Assembly: GCA_002729015.1 (NCBI GenBank)
Contig: PBVO01000111.1
Coordinates: forward strand, 22,207 to 27,839
Origin: Candidatus Poribacteria bacterium
GTDB taxonomy: Bacteria > Poribacteria > WGA-4E > UBA9662
Reading direction: 5' to 3'
DNA: 5,633 nucleotides
The notes beneath the pieces were generated by a model. It was not told the origin of the DNA. It ran no database searches and worked only from the letters and a program-made list of their open reading frames with translations. This document shows positions 1 through 5,633 of the stretch, piece after piece. Position 1 is the first letter of the stretch; every line of letters starts with the position of its first letter. A program made the position numbers and the translations under genes.

Positions 1-391
1 ATAGATGAATAATTTGTTCAAACTGAATAATTGCATCTTCAATTTTTTCTTGCTTACTGTATATTACCCCTAAATTCAAATATGCCTGTACGAGATCAGG
101 ATTGAGAGTAATTGACTTTTCATACTTAGTAATAGCCTTTTTTAGAGCACCTTGTTTTTGATAAATTTCACCTAGACCAAAATATGCCTTCCCATTATTC
201 GGTGCAATGTTAAGTACCTTTTTGTATTCATACCTTGCAAGGTCTAGTTTATTCTGATGAAGATACCTATTTGCCAGATCCAAATGTCTTTCTAAATTAT
301 TTGTACTGTAACTGGTAGAAGTATGAGCAAACAGACCAACAACGAAGATAAGAAAAAACAATGAAGAATTCAATTTGCTCCGTTTAATCAT
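1..391 (-). CDS. Exported TPR-repeat protein, N-terminal part (cut by left window edge)
   Basis: The minus strand is open from the ATG at 391-389 to the window edge, giving 130 residues with no stop, so the C-terminus lies outside. Residues 1-9 are basic (MIKRSKLNS). Residues 10-22 are hydrophobic (SLFFLIFVVGLFA) and are followed by a Ser/Thr-rich stretch, which fits a Sec signal peptide. From about residue 33 there are three tandem tetratricopeptide repeats: roughly 33-66 (ends KKVLNIAPNN), 67-100 (AYFGLGEIYQKQG, ends SITLNPDL) and 101 to the edge (AYLNLGVIYSKQE). The consensus pattern L-G-x-x-Y, A and N-P is visible. TPR units are protein-binding helical hairpins, so a periplasmic or envelope scaffold role is inferred; no catalytic domain is seen. 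An in-frame ATG at 415 would add eight residues. Neither start has a well-placed SD, and 391 was chosen because it gives the more typical signal peptide. The gene is divergent from everything else in the window. Confidence 0.85.
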   Translation of the reverse strand, partial: MIKRSKLNSSLFFLIFVVGLFAHTSTSYSTNNLERHLDLANRYLHQNKLDLARYEYKKVLNIAPNNGKAYFGLGEIYQKQGALKKAITKYEKSITLNPDLVQAYLNLGVIYSKQEKIEDAIIQFEQIIHL

Positions 392-787
392 TATGCTAGA
401 TAAATAAACATTCATCCATATTGATTGTTTTCCAATGTCCTTTGGATTATGGCAACACGGTCTTTCTACTCAAACTCTGATTTTAATAATATAGGATGAT
501 TAGGTCGTGATTATAGTAATTTTATTTCTATGAGGGGTCATGAGTATTTTTGATTAATACCATTGGCTCCACTGGTTTTCAGAAAAACTGACTGTCTCAA
601 CATAAGTAAAATCGAGCCTAATAACCGTTTACCAGAATATCACCGATTGTACTACCAGAGCAATAATCATCCACTTTTACTAACATACTTTGAAGGCCAT
701 CTCAGGGCACCATGGCCGATATAACTTTGTTTGTTGTAGATTCGTTACTACCCAAGCATCTCAATCCCCAAATTCATATAGAAACTT

Positions 788-828
788 GGACAATTAAATT
801 TTTTTGGAAGTTTAATTGTTTTATTTAA
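788..828 (+). terminator. Terminator-like hairpin with T-rich tail, no gene upstream
   Basis: ACAATTAAA (790-798) pairs perfectly with TTTAATTGT (811-819). With wobble and A-T pairs the stem extends inward to about 802/807 and outward to 788/821. On the plus strand the stem runs into GTTTTATTT, the layout of a Rho-independent terminator, although the stem is unusually AT-rich. On the minus strand no T-run follows, so only a plus-strand transcript would end here. No plus-strand gene is visible just upstream, so it may end an RNA transcript, be a remnant, or be a chance structure in AT-rich DNA. Confidence 0.4.
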
Positions 829-1059
829 AATACGTCGACGATTAAGTTTAACAATGTCGATCGAGTCAAAACAAATCAGTACTTTTCATATGAGAGATCA
901 CAAAGATTATCAACTGCAATTTAATCATGATCGAATTACTTAAAGTAAGAAGCAAATTTGAATAGTATAATTTCAAGCTCCTTTTTCGAAAAGACTTCAG
1001 AGCCTCAAATAGATAGTCTATAAGTCCATATTGCAGGTGTATTGAATCAAGGTTGCCTG

Positions 1060-1065
1060 TATAAT
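1060..1065 (+). promoter_or_regulatory. Consensus -10-like hexamer TATAAT (candidate promoter)
   Basis: There is a perfect TATAAT on the plus strand about 155 bases before the leader mini-ORF. No good TTGACA-like -35 lies at 16-18 bases: the nearest TTGAAT (1042-1047) is too close, and TTGCAG (1031-1036) is too far. A second TATAAT occurs at 966-971, also without a -35. In DNA this AT-rich such hexamers arise by chance. Confidence 0.2.
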
Positions 1066-1153
1066 GAGAAATGAAGAAGTTTTTGTCTAATCATTATTTG
1101 CTCTCATTCATCTTCCCTTATTCAGCTAATATGGCGGGAAATATTCATTCTTG

Positions 1154-1162
1154 TGATAAAAT
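1154..1162 (+). promoter_or_regulatory. Extended -10-like element before the membrane-protein gene
   Basis: TGATAAAAT fits the extended -10 form TG-N-TANAAT, with five of six matches in the hexamer. It lies about 58 bases upstream of the leader mini-ORF at 1221. Extended -10 promoters can work without a -35, and none is seen here. Transcription from it would give a short leader containing the purine-rich run AGAGGAGG (1167-1174) and the SD at 1207-1212. The call rests on the motif alone. Confidence 0.3.
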
Positions 1163-1206
1163 GCTTAGAGGAGGACTGTTTAAATCAGAGTGAATTGGTA
1201 TTTTCC

Positions 1207-1212
1207 AAGGAG
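1207..1212 (+). promoter_or_regulatory. Strong SD (AAGGAG) serving the mini-ORF, not the main ATG
   Basis: AAGGAG lies 8 bases before the ATG at 1221, an ideal distance for initiation there. It is 26 bases from the ATG at 1239, too far to serve that start directly. Ribosomes would therefore load at 1221, read five codons, and reach a stop that abuts the membrane-protein start. Confidence 0.7.
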
Positions 1213-1220
1213 AACTCGAT

Positions 1221-1238
1221 ATGACAGATCGGTTCTAA
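1221..1238 (+). CDS. Five-codon leader mini-ORF (MTDRF) abutting the next start
   Basis: ATG at 1221 has the best ribosome binding site upstream of the membrane-protein gene. It encodes M-T-D-R-F and then TAA at 1236-1238. The ATGATG pair of the large gene begins at the very next base and in the same frame. Two readings are possible. It may be a natural mini-cistron delivering ribosomes to the next ATG by termination-reinitiation. Alternatively, the true start was once 1221 and a nonsense change, or a sequencing error, at the sixth codon has cut off the first six residues. The five residues have no recognisable function, and regulation is inferred. Confidence 0.45.
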   Translation: MTDRF

Positions 1239-2750
1239 ATGATGAGGTTCAATTTGAAAAATAAAGATAGTATCAACACCCCAAATACTTCCTCATCTTT
1301 AATCTTATTATTTGCTGCACCAGTGATGTGTGCAGCTGCGGGTGGAATGGGCTGGGGGATAAGAGGTCAATATGGCCATGAATGGGGAGCAATGGTACCA
1401 GGTGTTCTAGTGGCTTTCACGCTGGTTTTTCTCTTTGGTCAAGAGTTAACAGCACTCAATACCGCTAGAGCCGTTTCATTGACAGCTTTGGCATTCTCAT
1501 TTGGTGGTACTATGACTTATGGACAAACTGTGGGGTTAACTCAAGATACACCCTTAGTTGGAAATTATCCTGCCTTCCGTTGGGGAATGATAGGACTTTT
1601 TATTAAGGGGGGATTGTGGATAGGATTTGGTGGGGCGTTCCTTGGCATTGGATTAGGAGGAAAGGAATACCGGTTAAAGGAAATGTCGATCTTATACGTA
1701 GTGTTACTGATTTCAGTTCTGTTAGGCATCCAACTATTCAATCGACCATATGTCCCAGAGGTTGGTTCTGCGGATCGAGTTTTACCGTGGATTTACTTTT
1801 CGGATCATTGGAAATGGGAACCGTATAACCTACAGATGAAACCTAGGCGAGAGTGTTGGGGGGGATTATTATGTGCACTCACCATCTTGGTTGGTTACGT
1901 CGGATATATCAAAAAGGATAAATTGGCATGTAACATGGCATTTGTTGGTATTGTGTCGGGTGGTCTTGGTTTTACTCTGGGTCAGTGGATTCAGTCCAAG
2001 CACTCTTGGACTCCCGGTTGGCTCACAACCTTCGATTTGTCTTTACATCAATGGTTACCTAGTATTTTCCCTGAGAAATTTTTTAGTTTAATGAGCTGGA
2101 ACTGGTGGAACATGATGGAGACAATCTTCGGCTTGGTTTTAGGATTTGGACTTGGTCTCGGCTTATGGTTCAACCGAAATCTGATCAATCTAAATAAACG
2201 AAAGGCGTCAGTAGAAATTTCGCCGAAAAACGAGTTGGGTCTGATTGTATTATATGCTGTCCTATTATATTTATGGGGTGTTAAAAGGTATAAAGGTCTC
2301 GATTATGTTGCTAATTTCCCACTGGCTATGGGGGCAATCCCGGTAATATGTGTCATTGGCGGTCGTTACTGGCCCTACATATTATCGCTTCCACTAATTA
2401 CACTACCTATTGCAGGTATTACAATGAAAATAACTGACAAGGAGCATGTTTATACAGATTTTTTCGTTCTGATTGTTCTACCTCTTGGCTTAATGACAGT
2501 AGTAGCACTCTATTTTGAAAAGGTTGGGCGCTGTGTTTTGAATGGGCGACTTTTCACCCGCTATGGGTTAATTCTTAGCGTTATCGTCTATTATTCTCTT
2601 AATTTCGTTTTTTTTAGTTTTCCATGGTCAACATTACCCGTGGGTGCAAGACATACTAATAACTGGATATTTCTTCGGTGTGCTGAGCTGTTAATTTTCG
2701 GTGCTCTTTTTATGAATCGTTCTGACTCACAGCCAGAAATCAGAGATTAA
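1239..2750 (+). CDS. Polytopic membrane protein of unknown function, 503 aa
   Basis: I do not recognise an experimentally characterised family. By eye there are about 13-14 hydrophobic segments, near residues 20-37, 51-67, 78-95, 115-140, 149-167, 207-224, 231-250, 292-312, 333-348, 359-374, 378-396, 407-426, 442-461 and 475-492. This points to an inner-membrane protein with a large transporter-like fold. Conserved-looking motifs are GGMGWGIRGQYGHEWGAM (35-52), at the end of the first segment; YGQTVGLTQ (94-102); the Trp/Met-rich WNWWNMMET (287-295); and GARHTNNW (469-476). The buried Arg, His and Glu of the first motif suggest a binding or permeation site. No ATP-binding, peptidase or sensor domain is seen. 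The ATG at 1239 has no SD of its own and probably depends on the mini-ORF before it; the next codon is also ATG. The nitrilase-like/GDPD gene follows after 103 bases without a visible terminator, so cotranscription is likely. A role as transporter or membrane partner of that protein is inference only. Confidence 0.85.
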   Translation: MMRFNLKNKDSINTPNTSSSLILLFAAPVMCAAAGGMGWGIRGQYGHEWGAMVPGVLVAFTLVFLFGQELTALNTARAVSLTALAFSFGGTMTYGQTVGLTQDTPLVGNYPAFRWGMIGLFIKGGLWIGFGGAFLGIGLGGKEYRLKEMSILYVVLLISVLLGIQLFNRPYVPEVGSADRVLPWIYFSDHWKWEPYNLQMKPRRECWGGLLCALTILVGYVGYIKKDKLACNMAFVGIVSGGLGFTLGQWIQSKHSWTPGWLTTFDLSLHQWLPSIFPEKFFSLMSWNWWNMMETIFGLVLGFGLGLGLWFNRNLINLNKRKASVEISPKNELGLIVLYAVLLYLWGVKRYKGLDYVANFPLAMGAIPVICVIGGRYWPYILSLPLITLPIAGITMKITDKEHVYTDFFVLIVLPLGLMTVVALYFEKVGRCVLNGRLFTRYGLILSVIVYYSLNFVFFSFPWSTLPVGARHTNNWIFLRCAELLIFGALFMNRSDSQPEIRD

Positions 2751-2839
2751 AATATTTGCCTCTATTCGACTTAGTCAGCTTTTGGTCGTATATGGTATTT
2801 TGAACATAACGTTGAATGATTTATCAGTCTCATACTACG

Positions 2840-2845
2840 AAGGAG
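2840..2845 (+). promoter_or_regulatory. SD (AAGGAG) that fixes the TTG start at 2854
   Basis: AAGGAG is followed by an 8-base spacer and TTG at 2854. This supports 2854 over the upstream in-frame TTG at 2782, which has no SD. The resulting N-terminus, MRITALQLP, is the usual first beta strand of carbon-nitrogen hydrolases, which normally lies at the very start of the protein. Confidence 0.85.
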
Positions 2846-2853
2846 TATACAAA

Positions 2854-4410
2854 TTGAGAATCACAGCACTACAACTACCCTACCCGAAAGCAAAAACTCA
2901 CCAATCGGCGAAGGCTTATCAAGACGAAATACTTCACCGATTGAAGACGATTGACCCTGATACTACGGAATTGATAGTTTTACCGGCTTATGTTAATGCT
3001 CCAGGTATTTTGGATTCTAATCTCTTGTCTGACTTCGTAAAAACCAATGGAGAGAATCTTATTCAGGAAATTGCCTTCCAAGCAAATCGCCTTAAGTCTC
3101 TAATATGCGTAGGAACATTGTACCAAGAGTCGATATCGCAATGGGTTAACCGCACTTGGTTATTCGGCCAAAATGGTAAGCCTATCACTTGGTACGATAA
3201 AATACACCTAACTAATAGGGAAAAAGAGTTAGGTTTAATTGCTGGTTCAGAGCCTGTTATTGCTGAACATAATGGTGTACGATTCGGATTTGCTGTTTGT
3301 TCTGATTTATATTTTCCTGCTTATTTTAATGCGCTGGCTATGCAAAACGTGGATATTATACTTAGCCCAGTTAGTCATAGATCTGAGCCAGTAGAGCGTA
3401 TTCGCATAATGTGCCAGTGTCGGTCTTTAGACACTGATAGTTACATAATTCGAAGTGGATATGCAGCAGATACCGAACGCCAAGAAGGGAATTCACTGGT
3501 CGCTAGTCCCGAGGGAACGATTTTAGCCGATATCGAGTTTGGTCCAGGTTTACTTAATCTTGATATTAGCTCTAATATCAATTCAAGGGAACCTTCTTTA
3601 CACGGACCAGATTTAGTTGACTCCAAACATCTTTTCAACTTTTATCCATCCTACATTGGCCAAGAAAAAACAATTACTAATTCTACTTTACCTCACTTGT
3701 GTGCACATCGAGGAGTAAGCCACGCTTGCCCTGAAAATACGCTTCCTGCATTTGGTGCAGCAATCGCCATGGGTGTTCAAGAAATAGAACTTGATTTGTG
3801 GATGAGCGCAGATGGAATACCAATTGTCTGTCACGACTCTAGTGTGGATCGTACCACCAATGGGGAAGGGATTATTGCTGAGATGACTTGGGCGAATATT
3901 CAAAGCCTTGATGCAGGCATCACACTTGGATCGGAGTGGTCAGGCGTACGGATCCCACGCTTTGAAGATATATTGAATATCGTTGACGGTCGCCTGTCTA
4001 TTAATATCCATATCAAGGAACCTGGATTCGATGGACAACTTGTCAAACTTGTATGTGATCTTCTCTATGAACAAGGCCTACCACAGATGCACTACATTGC
4101 CGGGGATGAAGATGTTCTTGAAGTCGCTTTGGACCATGCACCAGAAATTCCAAGAGCTTGTTTAGCGGCACAGAAAGTGCCGGACCACATGGTAACAGTG
4201 GCAGAGAAATTTGCTTGTAATCGGGTACAGTTTGGTCGTAATGTAACCCCAAAAGCCCTTAAAAAAGCCCACGAACTTGGGTTAATCTGCAATCTTTTTT
4301 GGTCAGACGAATTAAATGATGCGCAGAGCTACCTGAGTATGGGGATTAATGTAGTGCTTACGAATGCTGCACACAAATTATTACCGCTCATATCCAAATC
4401 GGCCGGCTAG
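2854..4410 (+). CDS. Nitrilase-like (CN hydrolase) / glycerophosphodiester phosphodiesterase fusion
   Basis: From TTG at 2854 the protein has 518 residues and two domains. Residues 1 to about 240 are a nitrilase-superfamily alpha-beta-beta-alpha fold: MRITALQLP, a WYDKIHL strand with the expected catalytic Lys116, and FAVCSDLYFP with the expected nucleophile Cys149 followed by LAMQNVDIILSP. The first catalytic Glu, normally just after Pro in the -LPE- motif, is Ala45 here (IVLPAYVN), so ordinary amidase or nitrilase activity is doubtful. Residues about 281-515 are a GDPD TIM barrel: AHRG (284-287), PENT (293-296), IELDLWMSADG (311-321, with metal ligands Glu312 and Asp314) and HD (327-328). 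GDPDs hydrolyse glycerophosphodiesters to an alcohol plus glycerol 3-phosphate. A third metal-ligand Glu, usual in an IEIK-type strand, is replaced by His386 (INIHIK). No signal peptide or membrane segment is seen, so it is probably cytoplasmic. Family assignment is firm; substrate and activity are unknown. Likely cotranscribed with the membrane protein upstream. Confidence 0.9.
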   Translation: MRITALQLPYPKAKTHQSAKAYQDEILHRLKTIDPDTTELIVLPAYVNAPGILDSNLLSDFVKTNGENLIQEIAFQANRLKSLICVGTLYQESISQWVNRTWLFGQNGKPITWYDKIHLTNREKELGLIAGSEPVIAEHNGVRFGFAVCSDLYFPAYFNALAMQNVDIILSPVSHRSEPVERIRIMCQCRSLDTDSYIIRSGYAADTERQEGNSLVASPEGTILADIEFGPGLLNLDISSNINSREPSLHGPDLVDSKHLFNFYPSYIGQEKTITNSTLPHLCAHRGVSHACPENTLPAFGAAIAMGVQEIELDLWMSADGIPIVCHDSSVDRTTNGEGIIAEMTWANIQSLDAGITLGSEWSGVRIPRFEDILNIVDGRLSINIHIKEPGFDGQLVKLVCDLLYEQGLPQMHYIAGDEDVLEVALDHAPEIPRACLAAQKVPDHMVTVAEKFACNRVQFGRNVTPKALKKAHELGLICNLFWSDELNDAQSYLSMGINVVLTNAAHKLLPLISKSAG

Positions 4411-4461
4411 TTATTTCCAAACCCACTTTACAAGGTATGTTGTCCTCACACACGATTGATT

Positions 4462-4488
4462 AAGGTATTAGCTAATATCTTTTCTTTT
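4462..4488 (+). terminator. Probable Rho-independent terminator after the fusion gene
   Basis: AAGGTATT (4462-4469) pairs with AATATCTT (4474-4481), with one G-T wobble, around an AGCT loop. The plus strand then continues TTCTTTTGTTATT. It starts 51 bases after the stop codon at 4410 and fits the end of the membrane-protein/fusion unit. The stem is short and AT-rich, so efficiency is uncertain. Confidence 0.6.
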
Positions 4489-4554
4489 GTTATTGCAACA
4501 AAAAAAGTCTGGGGGATAATATTCGATTCCTAGTCATTACCTAGATCAATAAGT

Positions 4555-4587
4555 GAATAGCTAAACTGTGTGGGTGGTAAGCTATTC
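4555..4587. repeat. Perfect 8-bp inverted repeat with 17-base spacer
   Basis: GAATAGCT (4555-4562) and AGCTATTC (4580-4587) are exact reverse complements, separated by a G/T-rich spacer. Two further pairs, A-C (4565-4566) with GT (4577-4578 region), can form after a 2-base mismatch. No T-run follows. It could be an operator-like site or an RNA hairpin upstream of the SUMF1-like gene, or chance. Confidence 0.35.
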
Positions 4588-4801
4588 CAATGTTAGGCTG
4601 AAAAAATGCTGCTAGACAAGACATTCTTACTATCGATCATCTGTACTTAAACAGAAGTTTTTATGTAACAGTGAACATTTATAGAGGGTGGTCAGGCCGA
4701 TGAAAATTTATAGATACTGAAAAAAATCATATGTAATTCGTAGTGGTGGTTATATTTTTATATTATACGCCTTAAATCAAATTGTCATTGTACCTTCATT
4801 T

Positions 4802-4805
4802 GGAG
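4802..4805 (+). promoter_or_regulatory. SD (GGAG) that supports the GTG start at 4813
   Basis: GGAG followed by a 7-base spacer and GTG at 4813. The next in-frame ATG (4840) lies inside the hydrophobic signal segment and has no SD, so GTG is the better start. Confidence 0.75.
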
Positions 4806-4812
4806 AAATACC

Positions 4813-5633
4813 GTGCAAACAGTTGGTAAGTTGCTATGCATGATCTTGACAGCAGGATTATTTTATTCTCTTGGGTGTGAAACTAGTTCTTCTGAAGATA
4901 GCGAAACTTTGGTTAAAAATGAGGCTCAAGATAATTTAGATCTGGTTATAAGCCGTATGGCGTTAATTCCGGCTGGGTCGTTTGAAATGGGGGACCACCA
5001 CGATAATATGAATGACGCCTTGCCGGTACATAGAGTAGAACTAAAATCGTTTTATATGGACGTAACCGAAGTAACTGTAGGAGATTTTAAGAAATTTATT
5101 CTAGAAAGTGACTATAGTTATAACTTGTGGAACGAAGTAGCTGAATTTTCGCCAACTGATAATCACCCGATGGTTTATGTAAGCTGGCATGATGCAACAG
5201 CCTATGCTAAGTGGGCTGGTAAACGCTTGCCGACAGAAGCCGAATGGGAATATGCAGCCCGCGGTGGCATGGTAGGTAAGAGGTACCCTTGGGGGAACGA
5301 GATAACACACGACGACGCTAATTGGGGTAATACAGTCAATGGGAAGGATAAGTGGGCATATTGCTCTCCGGTAGCTAGTTTCAAAGCAAATCAATATGGA
5401 TTATATGATATGACAGGCAATGTTTGGGAGTGGTGTGCTGATTGGTATGGGTTCGATTACTATAGTAAATCTCCTGCTAAGAACCCAAGAGGACCAGATA
5501 AGCCAGACAGAGCGACAGGTCGCGTTTTACGTGGTGGGTCATGGTACAGTGTTTCGCGTGGTCGACGCGTGGCTAGTCGAGATGCTTATGGTTCACCAAA
5601 TGATAGGAAAAATGATATTGGGTTTCGATGTGT
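4813..5633 (+). CDS. SUMF1/FGE-like domain lipoprotein, C-terminal end cut by window edge
   Basis: The frame stays open to the right edge, giving 273 codons. Residues 1-22 resemble a lipoprotein signal: Lys6, hydrophobic LLCMILTAGLFYSLG, then Cys22. The lipobox SLGC is non-canonical at position -3. A Ser/acidic linker follows to about residue 45. From about 48 a formylglycine-generating-enzyme (SUMF1) fold is clear: IPAGSFEMGD (52-61), VTEVTVGDF (84-92), PMVYVSWHDA (119-128), LPTEAEWEYAARGG (139-152), YPWGN (158-162), GLYDMTGNVWEW (196-207) and RVLRGGSW (237-244). The GFRC near the edge (270-273) is the usual end of the domain, so few residues are probably missing. True FGE activates sulfatases with two copper-binding Cys in a GGSxxCxxxxC context. 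Here those places are Ser246 and Arg251, so sulfatase activation is unlikely; a binding or other enzymatic role is possible. It probably acts outside the cytoplasmic membrane. Its own SD and the upstream terminator suggest a separate transcription unit. Confidence 0.9.
   Translation, partial: MQTVGKLLCMILTAGLFYSLGCETSSSEDSETLVKNEAQDNLDLVISRMALIPAGSFEMGDHHDNMNDALPVHRVELKSFYMDVTEVTVGDFKKFILESDYSYNLWNEVAEFSPTDNHPMVYVSWHDATAYAKWAGKRLPTEAEWEYAARGGMVGKRYPWGNEITHDDANWGNTVNGKDKWAYCSPVASFKANQYGLYDMTGNVWEWCADWYGFDYYSKSPAKNPRGPDKPDRATGRVLRGGSWYSVSRGRRVASRDAYGSPNDRKNDIGFRC

Larger units (their letters stand above)
392..1206. other. Long intergenic region without a convincing protein gene
   Basis: About 815 bases separate the divergent TPR gene from the leader of the membrane-protein gene. 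Only short open frames without SD sites occur, such as a TTG-initiated 53-codon frame at 563-724, an ATG frame at 712-828 and one at 854-943. No known family is recognisable in them. The part around 560-780 is less AT-rich to the eye than 780-1040 and could be a decayed gene or an RNA-coding stretch. It also holds small hairpins: 573-590; 695-717, with GGCCAT/ATGGCC arms; and the larger one at 788-821. Near the TPR start, TCCAA (431-435) and TTGGA (442-446) form a weak inverted repeat. Short palindromes lie at 833-840 (CGTCGACG), 857-864 (TCGATCGA) and 983-992 (TTTTCGAAAA). No tRNA, rRNA, CRISPR or insertion-sequence ends were recognised. Confidence 0.6.
4411..4801. other. Intergenic region between the fusion gene and the SUMF1-like gene
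   Basis: No protein gene is seen: the longest plus-strand reading with a start is trivial, for example six codons from ATG 4700. The region holds the probable terminator at 4462-4488 and an inverted repeat at 4555-4587. A weak hairpin, TCTGT (4640-4644) with ACAGA (4651-4655), is followed by GTTTTTA. An AT-rich box with TATTAT at 4761-4766 could be the -10 of the downstream gene, with TTCGTA (4737-4742) as a poor -35 at 18 bases. The promoter call is weak. Confidence 0.55.

Noticed and set aside
563..724. TTG-initiated open frame of 53 residues
   Set aside because: No SD, no recognisable domain, and overlapping open frames in other phases; kept only as part of the possible decayed-gene finding.
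712..828. ATG open frame of 38 residues running into the hairpin at 788-821
   Set aside because: Only a weak AGGG four bases before the ATG, and the C-terminal half is translated from the hairpin and T-run, which is typical of a spurious frame.
854..943. ATG open frame of 29 residues
   Set aside because: No SD, short, AT-rich, and no recognisable similarity.
1131..1193. ATG open frame of 20 residues before the mini-ORF
   Set aside because: No SD before the ATG; the purine-rich AGAGGAGG lies inside the frame rather than upstream of it.
2782..2853. Upstream in-frame extension of the fusion gene from TTG at 2782
   Set aside because: No SD precedes 2782, whereas 2854 has AAGGAG at ideal spacing and gives the standard N-terminal strand of the family.
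4515..4535. T-loop-like TTCGATT suggesting a tRNA
   Set aside because: The flanking bases do not form a T-stem and no acceptor, D or anticodon arms can be built around it.
5101..5394. 97-codon open frame on the minus strand
   Set aside because: It lies wholly antisense to the well-supported SUMF1-like gene and shows no domain, so it is a shadow of that coding sequence.

Overview
The window looks like chromosomal DNA of an uncultured or little-studied bacterium. It is AT-rich, has long intergenic spacers and uses Shine-Dalgarno (SD) ribosome binding sites with ATG, TTG and GTG starts. A secreted TPR protein, a formylglycine-generating-enzyme-like (SUMF1-type) lipoprotein, a large polytopic membrane protein and a nitrilase-like/GDPD fusion together recall gene-rich environmental phyla such as Candidatus Poribacteria or Planctomycetes-like lineages. 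That placement is only an impression from gene content: there is no rRNA or other phylogenetic marker here.

Layout. Positions 1-391 (minus strand) hold the N-terminal part of an exported tetratricopeptide-repeat protein that runs off the left edge. Positions 392-1220 have no convincing protein gene, but contain a terminator-like hairpin on the plus strand (788-828) with no obvious gene before it, plus -10-like boxes before the next gene. Positions 1221-1238 form a five-codon mini-ORF with a near-ideal SD. Its TAA stop directly abuts, and is in frame with, the ATG of a 503-residue membrane protein (1239-2750). After 103 bases, a TTG-started gene (2854-4410) encodes a carbon-nitrogen-hydrolase (nitrilase-like) domain fused to a glycerophosphodiester phosphodiesterase (GDPD) domain. 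A hairpin followed by a T-rich run at 4462-4488 probably ends this unit. After a 402-base spacer, a GTG-started probable lipoprotein with a SUMF1/FGE-like domain (4813 to the right edge) is cut off just short of its end.

How the genes may work together. The membrane protein and the nitrilase-like/GDPD fusion are codirectional with no visible terminator between them, so they probably form a two-gene unit. The fusion has no signal peptide and would act in the cytoplasm. The membrane protein could move or sense a related compound, but this is only inferred from adjacency. The fusion is the most unusual item: its nitrilase-like half has Ala where the catalytic Glu is expected, and its GDPD half has His where a metal-binding Glu is usual. 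The TPR and SUMF1-like genes appear to be separate transcription units.
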